The notes below the pieces were generated by a model. The model made no database searches and was not told the origin of the DNA. It saw only the letters and a program-made list of their open reading frames with translations. Below, piece by piece: positions 17,564 through 25,263 of a stretch of 64,000 nt of DNA. The translations under genes were made by a program, and so were the position numbers. Location: assembly GCF_030123505.1 (NCBI RefSeq), contig NZ_CP126115.1, positions 5,036,001 through 5,100,000 of the forward strand, given 5' to 3'. Position 1 is the first letter of the stretch. Every line of letters begins with the position of its first letter. Source of the stretch: Neobacillus sp. YX16 (GTDB taxonomy: Bacteria > Bacillota > Bacilli > Bacillales > Cytobacillaceae).

Positions 17564-18826
17564 TTATCTTACTCTTGGGAATCCGAAGCCTGATGCATAA
17601 TCATCGCCAGTGGCTGCTCCTGTACCGCCTTTAATATCATATAGTTTTGCTCTGTCCTGAAGCTCTTTACGAAGCTGTGTGTGTGACAACGAAGGAGTTT
17701 CAGCCCAAATTTTAGCTGCTAATCCTGAAACATGAGGCGTAGCCATTGATGTGCCGCTGATGGTATTGTAAGATCCATCATGCCATGTAGACTCGATTGC
17801 TCTTCCAGGAGCAGAAACTTCAACATCACGTTCTTGAATGACATAATCACCATCAGTAGCGGGATTGCCTCGAGAAGAGAAATCAGCTACACGATATGTA
17901 CCGTTTTGCTGAACATCCTCCAATGCTGCTACTGCTACTGCGTTGACTAGAGCACCTGGATACCCAATGGTATTGCTTGATGGACCATCATTTCCAGCCG
18001 CTGCAATGACTAATACCCCTTTACTGTAGGCATAATCAACAGCATTTGAAATCAAGGTGTCCTTTGCACTAGAACCTAATGACATGGAGATAATTACTTT
18101 TGAACCAGTCCTAGTTGCCTCATCTGCAGCTTTACGAATGGCAGAGGCAATATCATCTGAATAACCAGATCCCCGATTATTTAGCACTTTGTATGCCCAT
18201 AAATCAGCCTCTGGTGCCACTCCATATATCCCTTGGCCAGTTCCGCCGTCTGCAAGTACGGTCCCTGCTACATGCGTACCATGACCATTTCCATCTGAAC
18301 AGCTGCCCTCAATAAGCGGTGATTTGTTCTGTGTAAAATCCTTACATTGTTCAACTCTATTTGTTAGATCTGCGTGACTTGTATTAGCCCCCGTATCAAG
18401 GACTGCCACCTTAATTCCAGCGCCTCCAGAAGTTGACTGAATAGCAGATTCGTTATAAATGGCTTGAATTCCCCACGGTGTTTGGTCACTTGGACCAGAA
18501 TTGGCAGAACCACCTGGCTTAGCGGCAGCCTCTTTATTCGGTGCCAGTTGGACCTCCTCAACTCTTTCAATCGTTAAGTTTTTATTTTTTAATAGTGCCT
18601 GGTATTGCTTGCTGTTAACCGTAGTAGTAAAACCCTCTGCCCCAAAATCCCAACGAACCCCTACAGTTTTCATTGCCTGTGCCTTATCAGCGGATGGTCC
18701 TTGAATAATAACCCGAAGGGGCTCCTCCTGGCTGTTTGGCTGCTGACCGAAAGCACCTGTCGCAAACATGGATACCCCCATTACAAAGCTAAGTACTGAC
18801 GCACCTACCACTTTTCTCTTTTTCAT
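17564..18826 (-). CDS. Secreted subtilisin-like serine protease (S8) with propeptide
   Basis: 420-aa pre-pro-protease. A Sec signal (MKKRKVVGASVLSFVMGVSMFATGAFG) is followed by an I9-type propeptide (~30-105) and an S8 catalytic domain with D144 (VAVLDTGA), H182 (GNGHGTHVAGT) and S360 (SGTSMATPH). I chose ATG 18826, 7 nt after GGGGAG; an ATG two codons upstream lacks spacing. Two cysteines in the loop before the catalytic His (EQCKDF...EGSCSDG) could form a disulfide, as in some stabilised Bacillus subtilases. It is next to an NprR-like regulator and its peptide, which may control it or be processed by it. Confidence 0.93.
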   Translation of the reverse strand: MKKRKVVGASVLSFVMGVSMFATGAFGQQPNSQEEPLRVIIQGPSADKAQAMKTVGVRWDFGAEGFTTTVNSKQYQALLKNKNLTIERVEEVQLAPNKEAAAKPGGSANSGPSDQTPWGIQAIYNESAIQSTSGGAGIKVAVLDTGANTSHADLTNRVEQCKDFTQNKSPLIEGSCSDGNGHGTHVAGTVLADGGTGQGIYGVAPEADLWAYKVLNNRGSGYSDDIASAIRKAADEATRTGSKVIISMSLGSSAKDTLISNAVDYAYSKGVLVIAAAGNDGPSSNTIGYPGALVNAVAVAALEDVQQNGTYRVADFSSRGNPATDGDYVIQERDVEVSAPGRAIESTWHDGSYNTISGTSMATPHVSGLAAKIWAETPSLSHTQLRKELQDRAKLYDIKGGTGAATGDDYASGFGFPRVR

Positions 18827-18944
18827 CCACATTCTCCCCTACTTTATCAACTCCAGGCTTGGACCTGTTTATTCATTTTATTTAGAATATTTAGAATATG
18901 TAAATGAAAAAATACCTAGAAAAGTTGGGAAATTTTTCAATTCC

Positions 18945-18978
18945 ATAAAAAAGACCCTGAAGATTTACTCCAGAGCCT
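18945..18978 (-). terminator. Terminator after corA-like gene
   Basis: 11-bp stem including G-U pairs (AGGCTCTGGAG / CTTCAGGGTCT on the minus strand) followed by TTTTTTAT. Confidence 0.75.
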
Positions 18979-19002
18979 CCTACAAATTTCACTTGTATTA
19001 CG

Positions 19003-19941
19003 TTAAAAATATTTCTTTTTCCAAAAGATTAATGCCGTTAAAGTGGATAAAACACATGCAACAGTAATAGATATCCAAAAGGCATGTGGGCTATTTTGCA
19101 GCGGTAAATCCACATTCATCCCATAAAAGCTGAAAACGATGGTTGGGAATGAAAGTATGATGGTAAAGGATGTTAAAAATTTCATGACAATATTCACATT
19201 GTTGGAAATAATGGAAGCAAATGCGTCCATCATCCCACTTAGAATAGAGCTGTACGTCTCGGCCATCTCAATTGCCTGGATTTTCTCAATCATCACATCT
19301 TCTAATAAATCCTTATCTTCGTCATACATTTTGATATAACTAAAACGAAGAATTTTATCTAATACGACTTTATTGGATTTTAGCGAAGTTGTGAAATAAA
19401 CAAGGCTCTTTTCTAATGCAAGAAATGCATACAATTCTTTATTTTTCATCGATTGGTGTAGTTCGCGTTCAATCTCATTTGTTCTTTTATTGATTTGTTT
19501 CAAGTACCGCAAATAATAGGATGTAATAATAGCAAGAATTTGCAGAGCAAATCGGTTCTTTTTAAAGGTATAAAACTCTTTTATTTTATTATTCTTAAAA
19601 ACTTCTAAGATTGGAGTATCCTTTAAGGATACAGTGATAATACACTCTTCCGTTAAGACAATTCCTATCGGGATAGTCTCATAAATGGGAAAGCCAGCAT
19701 CATCATGCGTAATATAGGGATAATCCACGATGATATAAACCTGGCCATCCTCACGTTCGATTCTTGGTCGTTCTTCGTCATCGAGGGCGTCCTTGATAAA
19801 GTCAACATAGATGTTGGCTTCAGCTGTAACCCTATTAATTTCTTCTTCGGTTGGGGCGTACATATTAACCCAGCAGCCCTTTGAAATTTTTTCAACCTGT
19901 TCAAGTACTTTTGATTCACTGCTTTTATAAATCTCCAACAT
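19003..19941 (-). CDS. CorA-family magnesium/divalent cation transporter
   Basis: 312-aa inner-membrane transporter. It has a long cytoplasmic N-terminal domain and two C-terminal membrane helices, the first ending with the signature YGMN (FPTIVFSFYGMNVDLPLQ) that forms the pore entrance. This is the CorA (2-TM-GxN) family, close in length to B. subtilis YfjQ. ATG 19941 follows GAGGAGG. A 39-aa ORF with a good ribosome site ends 16 nt before the start, so the two are probably co-transcribed. Mg2+ or Co2+ transport is family knowledge. Confidence 0.9.
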   Translation of the reverse strand: MLEIYKSSESKVLEQVEKISKGCWVNMYAPTEEEINRVTAEANIYVDFIKDALDDEERPRIEREDGQVYIIVDYPYITHDDAGFPIYETIPIGIVLTEECIITVSLKDTPILEVFKNNKIKEFYTFKKNRFALQILAIITSYYLRYLKQINKRTNEIERELHQSMKNKELYAFLALEKSLVYFTTSLKSNKVVLDKILRFSYIKMYDEDKDLLEDVMIEKIQAIEMAETYSSILSGMMDAFASIISNNVNIVMKFLTSFTIILSFPTIVFSFYGMNVDLPLQNSPHAFWISITVACVLSTLTALIFWKKKYF

Positions 19942-19957
19942 AATAAAACCTCCTCAC

Positions 19958-20077
19958 TTACTTTGTACGAGGAAGCCAAACTACCTTCTTAAGAGCTGAT
20001 ATTCCTGAAGAATCCAATTCAAAGATAACGCTGACTTCCCCGCTGCTACTAGGGTCCGGGTCTATTGCATAACTCAA
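19958..20077 (-). CDS. 39-aa small protein upstream of corA-like gene
   Basis: TTG start (20075-20077) with AAGGAG nine nt upstream and a TAA stop 16 nt before the corA-like ATG. The product begins MSYAIDPDPSSSGEVSVIFE and ends KKVVWLPRTK. It is soluble, with an acidic first half and a basic end. Codon use looks ordinary for the neighbourhood. I do not recognise it. It could be a real small protein, a CorA partner or a translated leader coupling to corA. Confidence 0.5.
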   Translation of the reverse strand: MSYAIDPDPSSSGEVSVIFELDSSGISALKKVVWLPRTK

Positions 20078-20150
20078 AAAATATCAACTCCTTGGGCGTA
20101 TTATTACTCCATTATCATAAACCCAAAATCAAAAAAGCACAAACAACAAT

Positions 20151-21035
20151 TTATTCAGGAAAATAGGGGTTTAAGTGAATTAATACCTCTTCAATATTGT
20201 CGTATCTCTCCATCATTCTCCCTTTGATTTGTTTTGCAAGGTCATGTCCTTCCTTAATGGTTTTAAAGTGGTCAATTGATATTCTCAGATCAACTAAAAC
20301 ATAATGACCAAGTTCTCTTGCTCTAATCCGATCAATCCTCTTTACCTCTGGAAATTCATTCACTACATTCATATATTCTTGTAATGTTGCCGCATCAATA
20401 TTACGTTCAAGCAAGATATCGAAAGCTTCCATTAACATTTCCTTGGAGATTTTAAAAATTAAGTAAGCTACAAAAATACTTGCTGCTTTATCTCCATATT
20501 GTAAGATAAAAATATCAAAGCGTTCGCCCATTATAGAGAGGAGAACCCCAATCGCGGCAGCAATCGAAGCCACAATATCTGCTTTGTGGTCAAAGGCGAT
20601 GGCTTCAATTGCCTTACTATTATGCTCTTTTGCCACCTTTAATGATGAACGATACAAAATAATCTTAGTAACATAGGAAATGATTGCTACCCACATCGCT
20701 AAGTAACTTGGTGTTGCTACTTCATGGAAGAATCCAGCGATTCCTTCATAGACCACATAAATGGAAACGAGGAAAAGTAAAATTCCTACGATGCCGGAAA
20801 CAATGACCTCTGCTTTTCCGTGACCATAAGGATGCTCATTATCAGCTGGCTTATTGGCAAGTTTAATGACCAGTAAGACAATAACAGAGGCAAAAACATC
20901 TGCAGCGGAATGAATTCCATCCGCAAAAACCGCATCACTATTTCCAAACCAGCCTATGAAAAGTTTACCTAATGTTAAGAGGATATTACTAATCACACTA
21001 ATCCAGGCAATTTTCTTCGCTAAGGATTCCCTCAT
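20151..21035 (-). CDS. Cation diffusion facilitator (CDF) metal efflux protein, MneP/YdfM-like
   Basis: Proton-coupled exporter of divalent metals. 294 aa with six hydrophobic segments, the TM2 metal site DGIHSAAD, a His-rich loop HPYGHGKAE, the TM5 site DHKADIV, and a C-terminal cytoplasmic ferredoxin-like domain (~210-294). B. subtilis homologues YdfM (MneP) and YeaB (MneS) export manganese, which is the best guess here. ATG 21035 has GAGGTGG ten nt upstream. No metal-sensing site was found next to it. Confidence 0.9.
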   Translation of the reverse strand: MRESLAKKIAWISVISNILLTLGKLFIGWFGNSDAVFADGIHSAADVFASVIVLLVIKLANKPADNEHPYGHGKAEVIVSGIVGILLFLVSIYVVYEGIAGFFHEVATPSYLAMWVAIISYVTKIILYRSSLKVAKEHNSKAIEAIAFDHKADIVASIAAAIGVLLSIMGERFDIFILQYGDKAASIFVAYLIFKISKEMLMEAFDILLERNIDAATLQEYMNVVNEFPEVKRIDRIRARELGHYVLVDLRISIDHFKTIKEGHDLAKQIKGRMMERYDNIEEVLIHLNPYFPE

Positions 21036-21062
21036 CTATTTAGTCCACCTCAAAAAAAATTT

Positions 21063-21206
21063 CTATTTCTCTACCTGATTATTCCCATTAACCTCCATTT
21101 TCATTTCTTCCTCTTCTTCTTCGACGGTAATTCTGTTAATCGCGTCATGAAGAAAATGGAAAGCCTCATCCAATTCTTCCCTTGATGGATACTTATCTTT
21201 GTTCAT
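21063..21206 (-). CDS. Small acidic hypothetical protein
   Basis: 47 aa from ATG 21206, 8 nt after AAGGGG. Reads MNKDKYPSREELDEAFHFLH..., helical and charged, with a Glu run VEEEEEEMKMEV. It lies just upstream of the CDF gene on the same strand with no terminator between, so co-transcription is likely. Not recognised. Confidence 0.6.
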   Translation of the reverse strand: MNKDKYPSREELDEAFHFLHDAINRITVEEEEEEMKMEVNGNNQVEK

Positions 21207-21297
21207 ACTTTTCAGCCCCTTGAATTTTTGTATGAGTAATCCTTGAATAAAACGTAGAAAATACGGTTGTACCAAATTTATTTAAGGAGTGTGCAGC

Positions 21298-21516
21298 ATG
21301 GATAAAAAGAATTCTGCAAACAACAGTACAGATCTCGCTGGACGTATTTACGAAACAAGCGACTATCAAAAAAATGATGTCATGTCTACCGGTCTAGCGA
21401 CCACACACGAACAGGTAAGCGACACCTATATGGAGGGGGAAATTGATACATCCACTGATGACGATTTAAACGCGAAGGATCTCCCGATTGCACAAAAGCC
21501 ATACAGAAACGAATAA
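21298..21516 (+). CDS. Small hydrophilic protein, DUF4025-like
   Basis: 72 aa from ATG 21298, preceded by AAGGAG. Contains GRIYETSDYQKNDVMSTGLATTHEQVSDTYMEGEID, a pattern I associate with the small DUF4025 proteins of Bacillus (moderate recall). No signal or membrane segment; function unknown. Convergent with the yteA-like gene across a bidirectional terminator. Confidence 0.7.
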   Translation: MDKKNSANNSTDLAGRIYETSDYQKNDVMSTGLATTHEQVSDTYMEGEIDTSTDDDLNAKDLPIAQKPYRNE

Positions 21517-21524
21517 AATTAGAG

Positions 21525-21556
21525 AAAACAGCTTTCCAAACGCGAAAGCTGTTTTT
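21525..21556. terminator. Bidirectional terminator
   Basis: Stem AAAACAGCTTTC / GAAAGCTGTTTT, 7-nt loop, T-runs on both sides. Confidence 0.92.
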
Positions 21557-21560
21557 CTGT

Positions 21561-22316
21561 TTATTTATCGTCATCCACATATGGATCTTTTTCATATGCT
21601 GGCAGATCTCCAAAGCTTGTCATGATTCCTTCTTCATCAAGTGACTCTTCATAGCGTTCATGTTGTGGGTTTGGGTACACGGTAACATTGTTCCCATATA
21701 TATCGTTACCTACAAAATTTTCATAGTCCTCCACATACCCCTCATTTTCATCTGGTTCAATCCCAACATCATTGTAGTGCTCTTGTGGAAAGGCTAAATC
21801 TGATGGTGTGTCGGATGTTCCCCATTGTTCAACAATCTGCCAAGAATCCTCTGCGTCAAAAGCGACATTCTCATCTTTCGTATCCATATCAAATTTCCCA
21901 AACGGCGGCATTAATACTCCCTCTTCAATAGGTCGATCATGTGATACTACTTGATCTGGACTATGTTCTTTACAATAGGTCGTATTCGGTAACGCCTCTA
22001 ATCGTTCAAAAGATATTTCGTTCCCACATACTTCACATTTTCCATACTGACCATTTTCCATTGCTTCAAGTGCTTTATTTATATTTCTTAGCTGTAAATC
22101 AGTATGTTCATTTAACGCAATATCCTTTTCACGTTCATACAACTCTGAACCTTCATCAGCAGGATGATTATCATAACTTGATAACTCCCCCATCGATTCA
22201 TGAAAATGACCTCGTTCTAAACCATAATGGCCATTTTGCTCGAGGCGCTCTTCTATTTCCTCTTTTTCCTTTAGTAATTGCAAACGAAAACCAGCAAGCT
22301 GCTCTGTCGTTAACAT
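21561..22316 (-). CDS. yteA: TraR/DksA-type zinc finger protein, YteA family
   Basis: 251 aa. The N-terminal half is a DksA-like helical segment with an aspartate/acid-rich region (ADEGSELYEREKDIALNEH) and a zinc-finger-like motif CEVCGN...TYCKEH (residues ~95-120). The C-terminal half is acidic and Tyr/Asn-rich. This is the layout of B. subtilis YteA and related stress proteins. DksA-type proteins act on RNA polymerase, but that is not shown for YteA. ATG 22316; the terminator on its 3' side is shared with the opposite gene. Confidence 0.85.
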   Translation of the reverse strand: MLTTEQLAGFRLQLLKEKEEIEERLEQNGHYGLERGHFHESMGELSSYDNHPADEGSELYEREKDIALNEHTDLQLRNINKALEAMENGQYGKCEVCGNEISFERLEALPNTTYCKEHSPDQVVSHDRPIEEGVLMPPFGKFDMDTKDENVAFDAEDSWQIVEQWGTSDTPSDLAFPQEHYNDVGIEPDENEGYVEDYENFVGNDIYGNNVTVYPNPQHERYEESLDEEGIMTSFGDLPAYEKDPYVDDDK

Positions 22317-22536
22317 AGTAAACCCCTTTCAAGGCTTATTGCTTATCTATTTCGCCCATTTTATATTTCAACTTTTTCTAGTACCTCTTTATTTTCAATG
22401 TTTTAGGCCATGATTATGTAATTAATTTAGGGATTCCAACAAAATCCTAATTGCTCTTATGAACTAGCTGAATAAGTTTTTGGTGAGCGTGTATCTTAAC
22501 ATATAGAATGTCATTAAAAAGGAATGAGGGAATACG

Positions 22537-22710
22537 ATGGTAAACGAAAATTTTAACAAATTTAGAAAAGAACAGCAGGAACATCAAAGTGTTTATTTGG
22601 GCGGTGCAAATAAACAACTAGGCAAGAATGACCCTGAATATAATAACCAGGACAATACAGATAAATCAGTAGGAGCAACCGGGAGAAGTGTGAATGGGCA
22701 AATCGAGTAG
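22537..22710 (+). CDS. 57-aa hydrophilic small protein overlapping the permease gene
   Basis: ATG 22537 with GAGGG six nt upstream. The product MVNENFNKFRKEQQEHQSVY...SVNGQIE is polar and rich in N, Q and G. Its last 17 bases overlap the start of the amino acid permease in another frame, suggesting translational coupling. Family not recognised. Confidence 0.65.
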   Translation: MVNENFNKFRKEQQEHQSVYLGGANKQLGKNDPEYNNQDNTDKSVGATGRSVNGQIE

Positions 22711-24055
22711 CGGGGAAAATGAACAAAAAAATATGAAGTGGTGGCAGCTTTCGTTATTTGGGGTGGGGTGTACAATCGGTACAGGATTCTTCTTAGGGTC
22801 AAGTATCGCCATCAAAATGACTGGACCTGCTATTCTTATCGCTTTCATCCTTGCAGCTGCTGGAACCTATTTGGTCTTTGATGCACTTGCAAAAATGACT
22901 GCACAAGAACCTCTAAAGGGCGGGTTTCGGTCCTATGCGAAAAAAGCCTTCGGCCGCTGGGCTGGATTTAGCAGCGGATGGGTCTATTGGGTGTCAGAGG
23001 TTTTAATAATGGGCAGTCAAATGACAGCTCTATCTATTTTTTCACGATTTTGGTTCCCAAAGATTCCGCTATGGGCTTTTGCTGGTATTTATGCCCTACT
23101 TGGACTAGTGGTCGTCCTAATCGGGGTAGGTGTACTAAATAAATTAGAGAATATTCTTGCCGTCATAAAAATAGCAGCCATATTAATGTTCGTTATCATT
23201 GCTTTATTAGCGATATTCGGAGTGATTGATGGAGACCGGCCTATTCAATATCCTGACAGCAGAAAGGATTTAATTCCTCATGGTGTATTAGGTTTATGGT
23301 CCGGGGTTATTTTTGCCTTCTATGCTTTTGGAGGAATTGAAATTCTGGGCTTAATGGCTACCCAATTAAAGGATCCAAAGGAGGCCCCTAAGGCTGGAAA
23401 AGTAATGCTGGTAACTCTGATGGTCATCTACATGCTCTCCATCGGACTTGCGGTCTTAATGGTTCCATGGAATCAATTTAATGGTGAGAAAAGTCCATTC
23501 GTTAATGCTTTAGACAATTACAATTTAACGTTTATTCCACATCTTTTTAACGGAGCATTAATTATTGCGGGATTTTCGACAATGGTTGCCTCCCTTTTTG
23601 CTGTTACCAGCATTCTTGTTACACTCTCTGAAGAAGGAGATGCGCCTGGATTATTTTGCAGGCAGGGGAAACTAAAAGTACCTATTCCCACTTTACTCAT
23701 TACCGTTTTGGGAATATCTGCTTCGATTGTTTGTGCACTTTTAATGCCAGGTCATGTTTATGAATACATTACCACCGCTGCAGGACTCATGCTCCTCTAC
23801 AACTGGATTTTCATTTTAGCATCCTCATGGAAATTATTAGAGGTAACAGCAAAGGATAAGATAAAATACTCCACTGGGATTCTATTCATTCTTATCGCAG
23901 TTAGTGGCACTCTATTTCATAGCACAAGCCGGCCTGGTTTCTTTATTAGCCTGGCTTTCATTGGGATAATAGGCTGCATAACTTTAATTATGAATTTCAA
24001 GTGGAAAAAGAAGAAGAAAAAGGGCAAAGTACTTAGTCCTTGGCCAACAGCTTGA
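22694..24055 (+). CDS. Amino acid permease (APC superfamily)
   Basis: 453-aa membrane protein with about 12 hydrophobic segments. The first carries the substrate/Na-binding-type signature GVGCTIGTGFFLGSSIAI, and TM6 has IFAFYAFGGIEILGLMATQLKDP, both diagnostic of the AAT/APC amino acid transporters. The C-terminus ends with a Lys run (KWKKKKKKGK). ATG 22694 lies within the end of the 57-aa ORF. Substrate cannot be read from sequence. Confidence 0.88.
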   Translation: MGKSSSGENEQKNMKWWQLSLFGVGCTIGTGFFLGSSIAIKMTGPAILIAFILAAAGTYLVFDALAKMTAQEPLKGGFRSYAKKAFGRWAGFSSGWVYWVSEVLIMGSQMTALSIFSRFWFPKIPLWAFAGIYALLGLVVVLIGVGVLNKLENILAVIKIAAILMFVIIALLAIFGVIDGDRPIQYPDSRKDLIPHGVLGLWSGVIFAFYAFGGIEILGLMATQLKDPKEAPKAGKVMLVTLMVIYMLSIGLAVLMVPWNQFNGEKSPFVNALDNYNLTFIPHLFNGALIIAGFSTMVASLFAVTSILVTLSEEGDAPGLFCRQGKLKVPIPTLLITVLGISASIVCALLMPGHVYEYITTAAGLMLLYNWIFILASSWKLLEVTAKDKIKYSTGILFILIAVSGTLFHSTSRPGFFISLAFIGIIGCITLIMNFKWKKKKKKGKVLSPWPTA

Positions 24056-24057
24056 TT

Positions 24058-24089
24058 GCCAGCGCTTATATTCGCTGGCTTTTGTTGTT
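24058..24089 (+). terminator. Terminator after permease
   Basis: Stem GCCAGCG / CGCTGGC, loop CTTATATT, then TTTTGTTGTT. Confidence 0.85.
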
Positions 24090-24714
24090 ATCCAAATAAA
24101 ACATTAAAGGCTTGGTAGCCAAAGTAAATCCCGAATCCAATCAGTGATACTCCAGACAGAAGCGAAATCCCCACAAGCAGCTGCGAGGTTAAATATTTCC
24201 GAAAATTACTCGCAATCCCAGCCATTGTGAAATCCCAAATAAGTAATCCAATAAAAATAGCACTGCTGTAAATAATTAATTGACTTGTTTCATAGGTTGC
24301 CGCAGTCTTGGCGAGCACAGATCCGTAAATCCCCAGCCAAAATAAAATCGTTAACGGATTGGATATCGACATAAAGAAACCAGATAAAAAAGATTTTACT
24401 AAGTGTTCATCCTTCCTTTTCTCTCCAATCTTCAGCTTATTTGCCGAAAGCATGGTTTCAATTCCAGTATAAATTAAGACAAAACAGCCAAATAACCATA
24501 AAAAAGTTTTCATAAAGGGAGTTTCAAGAAAATGAACCACTCCAAAATATACAATCATCATGTAAACTCCATCAGCTACGACCGCCCCTACCCCAATAAG
24601 CCATGAATGCATAAATCCGTGTTTTATCCCCTTATCTATTTGAGCGGCATTAATGGGACCAATAGGAGCCGCCAGCGACAATCCTAGCAAAATATAACTT
24701 AAAAATACATTCAT
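24088..24714 (-). CDS. LysE-family amino acid exporter
   Basis: 208-aa membrane protein with five or six hydrophobic segments and the family motif GLSLAAPIGPINAAQIDKGIKHGF at the N-terminus; also SNPLTILFWLGIYG. LysE/RhtB proteins expel amino acids; the closest B. subtilis type is YisU. It is convergent with the amino acid permease, so import and export genes sit back to back. An imperfect inverted repeat (24726-24767) lies just upstream of the start and may be part of its leader. Confidence 0.87.
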   Translation of the reverse strand: MNVFLSYILLGLSLAAPIGPINAAQIDKGIKHGFMHSWLIGVGAVVADGVYMMIVYFGVVHFLETPFMKTFLWLFGCFVLIYTGIETMLSANKLKIGEKRKDEHLVKSFLSGFFMSISNPLTILFWLGIYGSVLAKTAATYETSQLIIYSSAIFIGLLIWDFTMAGIASNFRKYLTSQLLVGISLLSGVSLIGFGIYFGYQAFNVLFG

Positions 24715-24725
24715 CCTAATCTCTC

Positions 24726-24767
24726 CCTGAATTGAAATAGAAGCCTGTCTTTCAATTTCTATTCAGG
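24726..24767. repeat. Imperfect inverted repeat upstream of lysE-like gene
   Basis: Arms CCTGAATtGAAAT and ATTTCtATTCAGG pair over 13 positions with one mismatch. No T-run follows on the minus strand, so it is not a normal terminator; it could be a leader hairpin or operator. Confidence 0.4.
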
Positions 24768-24794
24768 AAATAGGGGTTGTACCACTTTATTTTC

Positions 24795-24830
24795 AAAAAA
24801 AAGGGAGATTTCTTTAGATAAGAAAACTCC
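24795..24830 (-). terminator. Terminator of the glycosylation operon
   Basis: On the minus strand, stem GGAGTTTTCTT / AAAGAAATCTCC with one mismatch, then TTTTTTTT. Confidence 0.75.
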
Positions 24831-24831
24831 T

Positions 24832-25263
24832 TTAAGCAGTCTTTACAGTATTGAATACAAAATATTTTTGCCCTAGGTAATTACTTATTGTATAAAGCAC
24901 ACTTCCTATAAGCACAGCTCCATTTTGTTCAACCGCTGTACTTACAAAATGAAAGGGATTGAACCAAAACATTAGCTTTTCACTACAGAAATAAGCGCCA
25001 AAATAGCAAATGAGTATGATGGTCAAAAATCTTGGCAGCCCTCTTTGAATGGAGACCGTACTATTGAAGGTATAAGATCGATTTAAAAGATAACTAATAC
25101 AAGCCCCAGCAAAATTACCTACAAAGGTCGAAACCCAATACGAAAGATGTAGAGCATTAAGTAAAAAGAAGATGATAAATAAACCGACACACGTATTGAT
25201 AACCCCAACCAGAAGAAAACGAATGAATGAATTAGTTGGTTTTATAAAACTCCTCCTCCTCAT
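24832..25263 (-). CDS. GtrA-family membrane protein
   Basis: 143 aa with four hydrophobic segments (FLLVGVINTCVGLFIIFFLL, WVSTFVGNFAGACISYLLNRSYTFN), the GtrA signature. Such proteins flip or help use polyprenyl-linked sugars. It is the last gene of a three-gene operon and overlaps the glycosyltransferase end by 32 nt. The only ATG (25263) lacks a Shine-Dalgarno upstream; a perfect AGGAGGAGG lies just inside the coding region, followed by no normal start codon. Confidence 0.85.
   Translation of the reverse strand: MRRRSFIKPTNSFIRFLLVGVINTCVGLFIIFFLLNALHLSYWVSTFVGNFAGACISYLLNRSYTFNSTVSIQRGLPRFLTIILICYFGAYFCSEKLMFWFNPFHFVSTAVEQNGAVLIGSVLYTISNYLGQKYFVFNTVKTA

Noticed and set aside
19942..20150. 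Magnesium riboswitch (M-box) or other metal leader upstream of the corA-like gene
   Set aside because: None of the M-box signature elements could be found; the stretch is better explained by a small ORF.
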